Positions 17,282-25,837 of a DNA stretch of 64,000 bases are shown here, one piece after another (position 1 is the first letter of the stretch; the number at the start of each line of letters is the position of its first letter). The stretch lies in contig CAZGKT010000009.1 in NCBI GenBank assembly GCA_964525605.1, positions 45,195 through 109,194 of the forward strand. Reading direction: 5' to 3'. Below the pieces are notes generated by a model that worked only from the letters and a program-made list of their open reading frames with translations, was not told where the DNA came from and made no database searches. This DNA is from CAVTWJ01 sp964525605 (lineage in GTDB: Bacteria > Oederibacteriota > Muellerivitia > Muellerivitales > Muellerivitaceae). The position numbers were made by a program, and so were the translations under genes.

Positions 17282-18301
17282 TTAAATCATCACTTCTTCT
17301 TCGCCGCCACGGGCAACCACGATTTCACCCATTTCTTCTAATTGCCGTACGACATTGACAATCTTTTGTTGTGCTTCCTCCGCATGTTTTAGGCGCACGG
17401 GGCCCATCACTTCCATATCTTCAAGAATCATGGCCTTCGCGCGACTGGACATGTTTTTCAATAGGTGTTCTTTCACCTCTTCTTTTGCGCCTTTCAAAGC
17501 CAAAGCCAGATCCTTGGCATCAACTTCTCGCAATACCTGTTGAATGGTACGATTGTCCAAGTTAATCAGATCGTCAAACACGAACATGAGACGTTTGACC
17601 TCTTCAGCCAATTCAGGGTTAGATTCTTCCAATTTCTCCATAATGGCTTTTTCGGTTGATCTGTCGGCTCGGTTGAGCACCTCCGCCAATGCCCGAACTC
17701 CTCCAGCAGCAGTAAATTCTTGAGTAAAAATGGATGAAATTCGTCTTTCTAAAACCCTTTCAATTTCCATCACGACATCTGGAGCAGCACGATCTAAAAC
17801 GGCTATTCGCGTAGCCACATCAACTTGAACATCCGCAGGTAAAGCTCCCAAGATAGTGGCCGAATGCTCAGGAGTTAGGTGAGCTAAAATTAAAGCTATA
17901 GTTTGGGGATGCTCAGATTGGATGAAATTCAGTAATTGTTGGGGATCCGTCCTTTTTATGTAATCAAAAGGAGTCATCTGCAGGGAACCCTGCAAACGGT
18001 TTATGATCTCCATGGCTTTGTTAGCCCCTAATGCCTTTTCGAGAATCTCGTGTGCATACTCCACGCCACCCTGAGAAATATATTCCTGGGCCGCGGCAAT
18101 ATTCAAAACCTCCTGCATCACCGAGTCTTTTTCTTCGGGGGTGATCTTTCGAAGATTGGCGATTTGCAGAGTTACCTGCTCAACCGTTTCTTCTTTTAAA
18201 TGTTGATAAACTTTGGCGGCCAACTCCGGCCCCAAAGAAATCAACAGGGCTGCAGCTTTTTGCTCGCCCGACAAGACCATTTTTTTCTTGGTTTCTGCCA
18301 T
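17282..18301 (-). CDS. fliG: FliG, motor switch torque protein
   Basis: C-ring protein that contacts MotA and converts ion flow into torque. The 339 residues show the N-terminal 'LSGEQKAAALLISLGPELAA', the middle 'EHPQTIALILAHL' (EHPQ motif) and the C-terminal charged torque helix 'NRTIQQVLREVDAKDLALAL' with 'NMSSRAKAMILEDMEVMGPV'. ATG with AGGA upstream; 5 nt after fliF. Confidence 0.97.
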   Translation of the reverse strand: MAETKKKMVLSGEQKAAALLISLGPELAAKVYQHLKEETVEQVTLQIANLRKITPEEKDSVMQEVLNIAAAQEYISQGGVEYAHEILEKALGANKAMEIINRLQGSLQMTPFDYIKRTDPQQLLNFIQSEHPQTIALILAHLTPEHSATILGALPADVQVDVATRIAVLDRAAPDVVMEIERVLERRISSIFTQEFTAAGGVRALAEVLNRADRSTEKAIMEKLEESNPELAEEVKRLMFVFDDLINLDNRTIQQVLREVDAKDLALALKGAKEEVKEHLLKNMSSRAKAMILEDMEVMGPVRLKHAEEAQQKIVNVVRQLEEMGEIVVARGGEEEVMI

Positions 18302-18306
18302 GAATC

Positions 18307-19959
18307 CTACTCCTCAGAAAGCCATTTCTTAATTATTTGGGCGACATTTTCCGGATTGCGATTTGCCATTTCGAAAACTTCTTTTCGAACCGCTTCACGT
18401 TTCTTGGCTTCACGAGCGGATTCAGCCCTAGCCAAGTCTTCTGCGGTTACGTCCGTCGTAATGATATCTTCCACCTGCGGTACCACAACCGGCTCTTCCC
18501 CTAAATCGTCTAAGGCCTCAACATATTTCTTTTCGCGTTTAGGCTTCAATAACGATCTGAGGAAAAGGAGGACTCCAAAAGCCATTAGTACCAACAAGCC
18601 GACTTTCAAAAGCGTCATGACGAAGTTTTGCTGAGTTTCCATCTGCGTCTCCTTCAAGTTGGCCACTTCCTGGGAGTTGTCGAACGGCATGTTTTCAACA
18701 TCAACTTGGTCACCGCGATTTAAATCTAAACCCGCAGCTGCCACTACCGCCGACTTGATGGCCAACACTTGCTGAGGCTGAAGATTATCCACAAACACGC
18801 CGATCGAGATGCGCTTTGGCGATCCGGGGGCCATGACGTTATGTTTGACTGTACGATTAATTTCAAAATTTGTTGTGTTTTCTTCTTTTGAATATTGTGC
18901 GTTAGAACCGGAGATCGCTTGATAGCCCGGAATATTAGTGTCGGTTCCAGGCACACCGCCTACGACATTAGAAGGGAACCCCCCATCGCCAACGTATTGT
19001 TCTTTTTTTGATTGCGTGGAGCGTGCAATTCCTTGACCGTCCACAACTGGTTCAAACACCTCCGAATCAGCTTCAGTTTTGTCAAAATTAAGTTCCGCGG
19101 AGACAGAAACCGCAATGCGATTGTTCCCACCCATAACCTTCGTCAACATCGCCGTAACTTTTCGTTCTAAATCCTTCTCAAAATTTTGTCGAACTTCCAT
19201 TTCATGTAAGGTTAATTTCGCTTGTTGGGTTAGACTACTTCCACCACTCACCGTTTCTTGGTTGTTGTCTTCCGCCTCCTCCTGTATGAACCCCGAAAGA
19301 ATATTTCCCTTGCTATCAATGACTTCGACGTTCTCTGGTTTTAAACCCTCGACACTTGCGGCCACTAGATGGACAATTCCCCGAACTTGTTCTCGTTTGA
19401 GAATCGCATCCTGTTTCATTTCTAACACTACCGAAGCAGTCGTTGGTTTTTCTTGCTCAGTAAATAATTCCGGCTCAGGTATAACAATACTTACACGTGC
19501 GGTTTGAATTTGTTGGAGGTTGCCAATCGTTCTTTGAAGTTCCCCCTCCAAAGCCCTTTTATAGTTAACCTTTTGCGTAAAATCAGTCGTTCCCCACTTG
19601 GGCTGGTCAAAAATTTCATAACCGACACCGTTGCCCCGCGGAAGCCCTTGTCCAGCCAAGTTCAATCGGGTGTCATAAACTTTTTCCGACGGAACCAACA
19701 CCAATACAAAATTGTCTTTGGAAGCGATGCGATAGGGAATATTTTCTTTTTTTAGCTCTGCCGTAACCTCTGCAGCATCCTTTTCTTCCAAATGCGAATA
19801 GAGAACTTCATAATGCGCCTTGGAGGAAAGAAGGATAAATGCCAACATACCCGCGAACAAAAGGGTTGGTATTCCAACCAATAAGCCTTTCTGCCAGGGA
19901 TTTAACCGTCCCCATACTTCTTTAAATTGTTGAACGAGTTTTTGAATGAAGTTGTCCAA
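18307..19959 (-). CDS. fliF: FliF, MS-ring protein
   Basis: Forms the inner-membrane MS ring on which the flagellum is built. The 550-residue protein has one helix near residues 27-47, ring-building motifs ('VLYSHLEEKDAAEVTAELKK', 'FDQPKWGTTDFTQKVNYKRA') and the periplasmic beta-collar. The second helix at about 452-470 ('LLKVGLLVLMAFGVLLFLRS') precedes a cytoplasmic tail that ends in a FliG-binding region. The start is TTG at 19959 with GAGGA upstream. Confidence 0.97.
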   Translation of the reverse strand: MDNFIQKLVQQFKEVWGRLNPWQKGLLVGIPTLLFAGMLAFILLSSKAHYEVLYSHLEEKDAAEVTAELKKENIPYRIASKDNFVLVLVPSEKVYDTRLNLAGQGLPRGNGVGYEIFDQPKWGTTDFTQKVNYKRALEGELQRTIGNLQQIQTARVSIVIPEPELFTEQEKPTTASVVLEMKQDAILKREQVRGIVHLVAASVEGLKPENVEVIDSKGNILSGFIQEEAEDNNQETVSGGSSLTQQAKLTLHEMEVRQNFEKDLERKVTAMLTKVMGGNNRIAVSVSAELNFDKTEADSEVFEPVVDGQGIARSTQSKKEQYVGDGGFPSNVVGGVPGTDTNIPGYQAISGSNAQYSKEENTTNFEINRTVKHNVMAPGSPKRISIGVFVDNLQPQQVLAIKSAVVAAAGLDLNRGDQVDVENMPFDNSQEVANLKETQMETQQNFVMTLLKVGLLVLMAFGVLLFLRSLLKPKREKKYVEALDDLGEEPVVVPQVEDIITTDVTAEDLARAESAREAKKREAVRKEVFEMANRNPENVAQIIKKWLSEE

Positions 19960-20024
19960 GTTTTCCTCGTCTTTTTATGTGCCCAAATTCAATGAGCGAC
20001 CAACAAACCACCAAACTTTTTTTA

Positions 20025-20351
20025 TTAGATCTGCATTTGAATGACGGATTGATAGGCTTCCAAAACTTTATTACGGATTTGAATCGCATACTGCAATGTC
20101 ATGCTAGCTTTTTCCATAGAAATAATAACATCGTGGAGATTATCTTCCCCGCCAGTTGCAAGGCTTTTAATAGAGTCATTTGCGCCAACTTGGCTCGCAT
20201 TCAAGTCAGTTAAAGCTTTTTTCAAAAGGTCCTTAAAATTAGAGGGAGAAACTTCCGCAGTACTTTGTGCCATTTCCGTAGTGAGATTCGCAATAGGTTG
20301 AATTAACCCTTGGGTCAATGAGATAGGCATTTGAATGGCTTGAATTTCCAT
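20025..20351 (-). CDS. fliE: FliE, rod/MS-ring junction protein
   Basis: Small rod-base protein that joins the MS ring to the rod and is the first export substrate. The 108-residue sequence contains 'NFKDLLKKALTDLNASQVGA' and the C-terminal 'EKASMTLQYAIQIRNKVLEA', both diagnostic. It lies 65 nt before fliF and 56 nt after flgC. Confidence 0.95.
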   Translation of the reverse strand: MEIQAIQMPISLTQGLIQPIANLTTEMAQSTAEVSPSNFKDLLKKALTDLNASQVGANDSIKSLATGGEDNLHDVIISMEKASMTLQYAIQIRNKVLEAYQSVIQMQI

Positions 20352-20407
20352 AGGTTTGGAAAACTCCCTTAAAAACGATTTGCGTCACGGACAACCTTGT
20401 TCAAAAC

Positions 20408-20866
20408 CTAGGATTTACCAATGCTCAATGCCGATAATGCCATTGATTTAGTAGCATTAAATGCTGTGATATTAGCTTCGTAGGCCCTGCTAGCTGAAAT
20501 CATGTCTACCATCTCATTAACAACGTTGACGTTGGGATAGGAAACATATCCCTCAGCATTTGCATCTGGATGCCCTGGGTCAAAGACCATTTTGGGCGGA
20601 GAGGGATCTTTTTGTATCCCGGCAACCCTTACACCTACAGGTAAGCCTTCACTAGTCATAGTAGCCATCAGTGGGGCAAATCCGGGCGCTGGGTCAAATC
20701 GAGGGGAAAACACAACTCGTTCTCGAATGTAAGGGCCACCTTGCAAAGTGCGCGTGGTATTGGCATTGGCAATATTATTTGAAATAACATCCATCCGTAG
20801 ACGTTCTGCCGTTAATGCCGAAGCACTAATTGCGAAAGGTGCAAAAACTCCTGAAAGAGCACCCAT
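20408..20866 (-). CDS. flgC: FlgC, proximal rod protein
   Basis: Rod protein. The 152-residue sequence has the N-terminal rod signature 'ISASALTAERLRMDVISNNI' with 'ANANTT', and ends with 'NEMVDMISASRAYEANITAF', the standard C-terminal rod helix. ATG with GAAGGGAG upstream; only 2 nt separate it from flgB. Confidence 0.97.
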   Translation of the reverse strand: MGALSGVFAPFAISASALTAERLRMDVISNNIANANTTRTLQGGPYIRERVVFSPRFDPAPGFAPLMATMTSEGLPVGVRVAGIQKDPSPPKMVFDPGHPDANAEGYVSYPNVNVVNEMVDMISASRAYEANITAFNATKSMALSALSIGKS

Positions 20867-20868
20867 GA

Positions 20869-21291
20869 TTATTGTCTCCCTTCACTGATAGCGTGTCTTA
20901 AATCGGCAATATATCGACCGGTCACATCGGTCAAACTGTTGTAAAGAAGGTTGTTTTCAGCTAAAAGTCCAGACTCCATTTCAAGATCCACGTTATTTCC
21001 ATCGTTCCGTCCAATTGTGTCGGAGATATTCTTTACATCCGGCTGGAAGTCTTTTAACGAAATCGATGAAGAAAGTGGAAAATGCATCGGATGGGTCCTC
21101 CACAAAGGAGAATTTTGGTTTTGATCCAACGCGAGCTTTAGCTTGTCCTGAAATGAAACAACCGAGCGTTTGAAGTTTGGGGTGTCAATATTTGCCAAAT
21201 TGTTGGAAATAATTTGATGTTGAACGGAAAGCGAATCCAGGCTTTTTTGAAGAATCATAAGCGGATCTGGGAAACTGACTGGATTAATCAC
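20869..21291 (-). CDS. flgB: FlgB, proximal rod protein and first gene of the flagellar operon
   Basis: Rod protein of 140 residues with 'LDSLSVQHQIISNNLANIDT' and 'PNFKRS' at the N-terminus and 'VDLEMESGLLAENNLLYNSL' near the C-terminus. The start is GTG at 21291 behind GAGGAG. Being first after a 677-nt non-coding stretch, it marks the 5' end of the operon. Confidence 0.96.
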   Translation of the reverse strand: MINPVSFPDPLMILQKSLDSLSVQHQIISNNLANIDTPNFKRSVVSFQDKLKLALDQNQNSPLWRTHPMHFPLSSSISLKDFQPDVKNISDTIGRNDGNNVDLEMESGLLAENNLLYNSLTDVTGRYIADLRHAISEGRQ

Positions 21292-21390
21292 GCTTTCTCC
21301 TCGCCTTTTTCATCGGAATCTTAACAGAAAGGCTTTTTACAAAACAGAAATCCCTAAACTACATTTACAAATAGAGTCGTCTGAATTTCG

Positions 21391-21398
21391 TCATCGGC
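21391..21398 (-). promoter_or_regulatory. Possible sigma-28-like -10 element upstream of flgB
   Basis: On the minus strand GCCGATGA matches seven of eight bases of the sigma-28 -10 consensus GCCGATAA, about 100 nt before the flgB start. The expected -35 TAAA at the right distance is poor (ATAA), so this is only a candidate. If real, FliA from the end of the operon would feed back on it. Confidence 0.25.
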
Positions 21399-21510
21399 GA
21401 AAAATTAATGCCATTATGACAAAGGATTTATCACTGTCAAGAAAGAATCAGTTTAAAACCCTTCATTTACCACGTTTTTCCTTCCTCAAAAAACTTCTCT
21501 TGCGAAGTAG

Positions 21511-21708
21511 TTAAAAAATTTTCTTGACCCGTCCCTGTGGAGCTAAAAGCTTTACATTCACTACCCCGCCGTTTTTTTCCAAGGTCAAAAGAGCTTTAAT
21601 CCACCATAAGTTGATTCCTTTATCGGAAAAGTTCGCAATTTTACGACACAAGACCAAGATCATTCTCGCTATAAACTCTTGCCCAATCGGAACCCAGCCT
21701 TGATATCT
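21511..21708 (-). pseudogene. Possible decayed gene fragment, faintly STAS-like, in the gap before flgB
   Basis: The 677-nt gap 21292-21968 has no intact gene. Within it a minus-strand frame without stops runs from 21708 to a stop at 21511. It reads '...ILVLCRKIANFSDKG', then 'LLTLEKNGGVVNVKLLAP' and 'RVKKIF'. The last part recalls the C-terminal half of STAS (anti-sigma antagonist) domains, where a Gly-Gly turn is followed by a beta strand and a helix. Skipping one T at the stop would extend it to 21486. There is no good start or ribosome binding site. The rest of the gap is AT-rich and shows nothing I recognise. Confidence 0.25.
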
Positions 21709-21968
21709 TCAATAAACTCAATTTTTCTCAATGGGGTAGGGTTTGTTCGTGAACTTTAAGTTTGTTGGCAATTTCACGGATGGACAGGATCATTCCGAAA
21801 CCCTGAAGGGTTTATAATTATCTGCTTATCCCGTTGATAGCCACATTTTAAATAGTCGTGCAATCCAACCAAGAGAAAAACCAAAAAGTGTATAAATTAT
21901 TATATTTTTATTTCAGAACCTACATATTTTAGTGGGAAGGGATTTATCCCTACTAGATCTGGGGTTCG

Positions 21969-24119
21969 CTAAATCGCAGTGGAAATTACAGGTTTAAATT
22001 TTTTAACACAATTGCGCCCACTTTTTTTAGCGTCATATAACGCTTGATCAGAACATTGTATTAGTAGCTTTTTTTCAATCGCGTCGAACGGAAAACTAGA
22101 AACCCCTAGCGAAATGGTAACGCGATATATCTTTTTCCCTTCATACTCGAATAACTGGTTTTCGACGTTTTTCCGGATACGTTCGCCTAAATCATATGCA
22201 GCATTCCCATCAGTCTCTGGAAGGATCATTGCAAATTCCTCTCCACCATAACGGGCAACGGTATCCGCTTTTGCCCGAACTGTTTCTTGTAATATTCTGC
22301 TGACGCCCATCAGCACCTTATCCCCTTCCTGATGGCCGTACATATCATTGAACTTTTTGAAATGGTCAACATCTGTCAAAATCAGACTCAAATCCTTTTT
22401 ATAACGGTCCGCTTTGACCATTTCTTCAGAAAGTTTTTCTTGAAAATACCTGTGGTTATAAAGCCCCGTCAAGCCATCTCGAACCGCCAGGTTTTTGATT
22501 TGTTGAACGATATTTACTTTGTCTAATACCAATGCGGTTTGGTTTGTGAGAGTCTCCAGTACGTCTTGTTCGAATTCACTGTAAGCTCTTGGCTTTTGAC
22601 TGTTCAACCTTAAAACTCCGAGCAATCTTCCTTCCACCATAATAGGAAGCATAAGAAACGATTGGATCGATCCAAGTATCCCCTCCTGCCGTTCAAATGA
22701 TGGAAACCATTTTTCCTTTTGTCCCCGGGTATAGCGGATTGGTTTTTTGTTTTGGCACATCCAATCAGCTAATTCCCCCTCGAATCCCACGGGTTTCAAA
22801 CCACCACGAGCGGGAGCCAAGAAGCTTTCAATTTTGAAATTCGACGTTTCCCCTTCGCGAAGAGCGATGTAAGCCATATCACATGGAGCGATTTCTGCGG
22901 CCTTTTTGACAGCAGCTTCCAAAGTGGGTTCAAGATCAACCGATGTTGAAAATATTCGCGAAATCTCATAAAGAGCATGAAGATTACTTGTCTTTGTCTT
23001 AGAAAAATGGAGGATTCGGTGATTTTGCACCATGTCCGCCAACAACCGGCTTAAAAGTTCTATTGATCGCAACCGCTCTTCATTAAAGTAATTGGGTTCA
23101 GGAAAATCCAAAACAAGCACTCCTATCAATTCCCCCTCCCCGATAATTTTGGTTAATTCCGGATCGGATTTTAATAAAAGAGGTAAGGACAAAAAGGATC
23201 CAACAGATTGAGGTTTAAGGTAATAAGGCAACGCTTTAGCACTATCCGTTGGCATTTGGTTTAACAGTACTTTTCGTTTTTCTTTAGCCGCCAATCCCAC
23301 TAATGTTTCACCTGGAATCAAGGTTAGATCGGACGCCAAATCTCCTGTTGCGCTCGAAAACGCGCGCAAACGAAGGATTTCCCTATCCTCTATCGATGTT
23401 AAAAGAAAACAAGCGGCGGTTTGAATCCCACTTATCGTACGGAAAAGAGAAAGCAGGTGTGTCAATGATTCTTCTAATTCCATGACTGAACCCGCCCGGG
23501 CACTAAAGCGATTCTCCTCCACGAGCGAATGACTGGAGGAAGTCTCAAAAACCCTTGGCTCGGAAGATGCGGCAAGTCGGGCCGCCTCATTTTTCAAAGC
23601 TACAAGTCTTTGATCGAGTCTTTCCTTATCCCGGCGTATTTGAACAACTTTTGCCAAAAAAAATGCGGTAATAAACAAGGAAAGCCATCTCAAATAAACA
23701 GATGTATATTCATCAGAAATTGAACGGCGGAGGGAAATGGCTTCGCAAAGGCAAACACTAAAAGCAACAGCAAAAGCATAAAACCCCTTACCTTCCCAAG
23801 CAACTATACCCATCAATAAGAAAATGGAGAAAAGGAGAGGTGATTGCACGCCACCGGTGGATTGAGTCAACAACACTAATAAAAGAGTGGCGCCAAAAAT
23901 CCAAAGAAATGGATGAGATTGATTTTCGCCGATAAGTCTCAAGCGTAATAAAAAGAAAAGGCATATAAAAGGCAAAACCCAAGCTAAAACCAACCAAAAA
24001 GAAAAGCCATCGTTCAGGGGTCTGACACATACACCACTTGCCGCAACCAGAAACGCTGCGGCAAGAGTTATATAACTAACTCCCACAAATAGACTAAAAT
24101 TTTTAGGTTTTTGAACCAA
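21969..24119 (-). CDS. Membrane diguanylate cyclase with GAF domains and C-terminal GGDEF
   Basis: Likely makes cyclic di-GMP from GTP. The 716-residue protein has five or six N-terminal membrane segments (about 10-165), a short coiled coil, and two GAF-type sensor domains (about 215-365 and 385-545). The GGDEF domain is led by 'LAVRDGLTGLYNHRYFQEKL'. The active-site loop is GGEEF at 625-629, compatible with activity. The product-inhibition site is not canonical: the Arg sits four rather than three residues before the Asp ('RAKADTVARYGGEEF'). The start is TTG at 24119, 11 nt after the small basic protein gene. It lies just upstream of the flagellar operon in the same direction, so a role in motility-to-attachment control is a reasonable inference. 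Confidence 0.9.
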   Translation of the reverse strand: MVQKPKNFSLFVGVSYITLAAAFLVAASGVCVRPLNDGFSFWLVLAWVLPFICLFFLLRLRLIGENQSHPFLWIFGATLLLVLLTQSTGGVQSPLLFSIFLLMGIVAWEGKGFYAFAVAFSVCLCEAISLRRSISDEYTSVYLRWLSLFITAFFLAKVVQIRRDKERLDQRLVALKNEAARLAASSEPRVFETSSSHSLVEENRFSARAGSVMELEESLTHLLSLFRTISGIQTAACFLLTSIEDREILRLRAFSSATGDLASDLTLIPGETLVGLAAKEKRKVLLNQMPTDSAKALPYYLKPQSVGSFLSLPLLLKSDPELTKIIGEGELIGVLVLDFPEPNYFNEERLRSIELLSRLLADMVQNHRILHFSKTKTSNLHALYEISRIFSTSVDLEPTLEAAVKKAAEIAPCDMAYIALREGETSNFKIESFLAPARGGLKPVGFEGELADWMCQNKKPIRYTRGQKEKWFPSFERQEGILGSIQSFLMLPIMVEGRLLGVLRLNSQKPRAYSEFEQDVLETLTNQTALVLDKVNIVQQIKNLAVRDGLTGLYNHRYFQEKLSEEMVKADRYKKDLSLILTDVDHFKKFNDMYGHQEGDKVLMGVSRILQETVRAKADTVARYGGEEFAMILPETDGNAAYDLGERIRKNVENQLFEYEGKKIYRVTISLGVSSFPFDAIEKKLLIQCSDQALYDAKKSGRNCVKKFKPVISTAI

Positions 24120-24130
24120 GCAGGAAAAGT

Positions 24131-24235
24131 TTAAAGTCTGCCTTGCCGGCGCAGCAAAGCCCGCATCTTGCGGCGATGCTTTTTACGTTTATGTGTCTTA
24201 ATTTTGGCACGGTGCCGTTTCTTACCACAAGGCAT
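24131..24235 (-). CDS. 34-residue basic ribosome-associated protein (AURKAIP1/COX24 domain type)
   Basis: A very short gene easily missed. ATG at 24235 is preceded by GGAGG at good spacing and encodes 34 residues beginning 'MPCGKKRHRAKIKTHKRKKH' and ending 'RRQGRL'. More than half the residues are Arg, Lys or His. The start 'MPCGKKRxRxKIxTHKRKKR' is the pattern of small bacterial proteins with the AURKAIP1/COX24 C-terminal domain, which bind the small ribosomal subunit. It is 11 nt upstream of the diguanylate cyclase gene. Confidence 0.85.
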   Translation of the reverse strand: MPCGKKRHRAKIKTHKRKKHRRKMRALLRRQGRL

Positions 24236-24337
24236 TCCTAATCCTCCGAATCAAATTGGTAAAAGGCCCGGGGGCCATTTTTTTGCGCCACAGTTTAACA
24301 GGAATCCAAGCTTAAAAAGCAAAAATGTTTGGAAAGA

Positions 24338-24757
24338 TCAATTAAACGCCATGCATTTGGCTTGGGCTTCTGCAACAAGGGTATTATTACCCAAGCAGGC
24401 CTGAGCCGCTGTCATATAAAGTCTTTTTCGTTTTTCTAGACTCCAGGCTGAAAGAAACACCTTTTGATCAACCGGGCAAGGCGCCTTCAAGCGAACCTGG
24501 TACTCAGCCGTGACCACCTTCAACCCTTTCAGCCAATAAAGATTCACCATCAATTCATCCAATAAAGCGCCTAATACTCCCCCGTGAACCACATTCGCAA
24601 AACCCTGAAGTTCTTTGGGAATGACGACATCTGACAATAGACGTTCACCTTCAAATTTAAATTTCATCTTTAGCCCAATCGGGTTTTTCTCCCCGCAACA
24701 AAAACAATAGTGATCATCCAGAAAAGAAAGGCTTCGCTTGCCTAATGCTTCGCTCAT
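24338..24757 (-). CDS. PaaI-type hotdog-fold thioesterase
   Basis: Acyl-CoA thioesterase-like protein. From the ATG at 24757 it has 139 residues. It contains 'DDHYCFCCGEKNPIGLKMKF' and the hotdog catalytic motif 'VVHGGVLGALLDELM', in which HGG and the following Asp/Glu are typical of the PaaI/YbgC-like families. The ATG overlaps the mtnA stop in an ATGA; a longer frame to 24823 would run into mtnA and lacks family similarity. The substrate is unknown. The Cys-x-x-Cys near the N-terminus is common in the 'DUF4442/PaaI' branch. Confidence 0.85.
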   Translation of the reverse strand: MSEALGKRSLSFLDDHYCFCCGEKNPIGLKMKFKFEGERLLSDVVIPKELQGFANVVHGGVLGALLDELMVNLYWLKGLKVVTAEYQVRLKAPCPVDQKVFLSAWSLEKRKRLYMTAAQACLGNNTLVAEAQAKCMAFN

Positions 24758-25827
24758 TTGGATTTTCTCAAACGATTTTTCTTCATGGCCGAATGAAGGG
24801 AAATGGAATAGGGCGGTTTGCAAATACCGGTTTCAAGAATAATGCCAGTTATTAATTTCCCTGGAGTCACATCAAATGAAGGGTTGTAAACTGGATATTC
24901 TTCTTTGGATATGGGATAACCCTGTGGATGAGTTACTTCCCTTGGATTTCGTTGTTCAATAATAATTTCTTCACCGGTTTTTTTATTTAAATCAAGCGTT
25001 GTCGTGGGTGCGGAAACAAAAAAAGGAACTCCGTGAGCTTGCGCTAAAACAGCCAATGCATAAGTTCCGATTTTATTGGCAGTATCCCCATTTTCAACTA
25101 TTCGATCCGCACCTACTATGACTGCATCCACTTTTTTCTGTTTCATCAAAAAAGCCGACATGTTGTCTGTGATTAAATGAAAAGGGACGTTAGAATGAGC
25201 CAACTCAAAAGCCGTCAAGCGTGCTCCTTGCAAATAAGGACGGGTTTCATCCACCCAAACATGAAGTTTTTTATTCTTATGGGCCGCTTGTAAAATACCG
25301 GCCAAGGCGGTTCCTTGCCCCCCCGTCGCTAGTGCACCGGTATTGCAATGCGTCAATATCTGATTCTTCCCCTTCAGAGCCTCCGCTCCATAACGCCCCA
25401 AACAATTGCACAACGCTTCATCTTCACGGTGGATCGCGATCGCTTCCTCTTCAAGTCTTTTTATTTGTACACCCACTGGCTTTCCACCGTTTTCAAGAAG
25501 ACCATCTCTCATCCGATCCAATGCCCAAAAAAGGTTAACTGCCGTGGGACGCGTTTTCCGTAATCGCGATATTTCTTTCTCGATTTGATTAACGAAAACT
25601 TCTGGAGAACCTGTTTTAATTCGTCCAGCACCGACCGCTACACCATAAGCTGCTGTAATTCCTATGGCGGGCGCACCCCTGACAGTCATTTCTTCGATTG
25701 CCTTGGCTGTTTTTTCAACTGTATCGCATTTAACCCAGACTTCTTTGAAAGGAAGAAGACGCTGTTCTAAAAGATACAGAATTCCATTTTTCCATCGGAT
25801 AGGTTTAAGCTCATCTGGCATGGTCAT
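24754..25827 (-). CDS. mtnA: S-methyl-5-thioribose-1-phosphate isomerase
   Basis: Aldose-ketose isomerase of the methionine salvage pathway. The 357-residue protein starts 'LKPIRWKNGILYLLEQRLLP' and has 'EMTVRGAPAIGITAAYGVAV', the catalytic Cys region 'ILTHCNTGALATGGQGTALA', 'WVDETRPYLQGARLTAFEL' and the catalytic Asp in 'VIVGADRIVENGDTANKIGT'. It sits 10 nt after a purine nucleoside phosphorylase, suggesting joint salvage of 5'-methylthioadenosine. MtnA homologues can also act on related ribose phosphates. Confidence 0.96.
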   Translation of the reverse strand: MTMPDELKPIRWKNGILYLLEQRLLPFKEVWVKCDTVEKTAKAIEEMTVRGAPAIGITAAYGVAVGAGRIKTGSPEVFVNQIEKEISRLRKTRPTAVNLFWALDRMRDGLLENGGKPVGVQIKRLEEEAIAIHREDEALCNCLGRYGAEALKGKNQILTHCNTGALATGGQGTALAGILQAAHKNKKLHVWVDETRPYLQGARLTAFELAHSNVPFHLITDNMSAFLMKQKKVDAVIVGADRIVENGDTANKIGTYALAVLAQAHGVPFFVSAPTTTLDLNKKTGEEIIIEQRNPREVTHPQGYPISKEEYPVYNPSFDVTPGKLITGIILETGICKPPYSISLHSAMKKNRLRKSK

Positions 25828-25837
25828 TCCATTTTCA

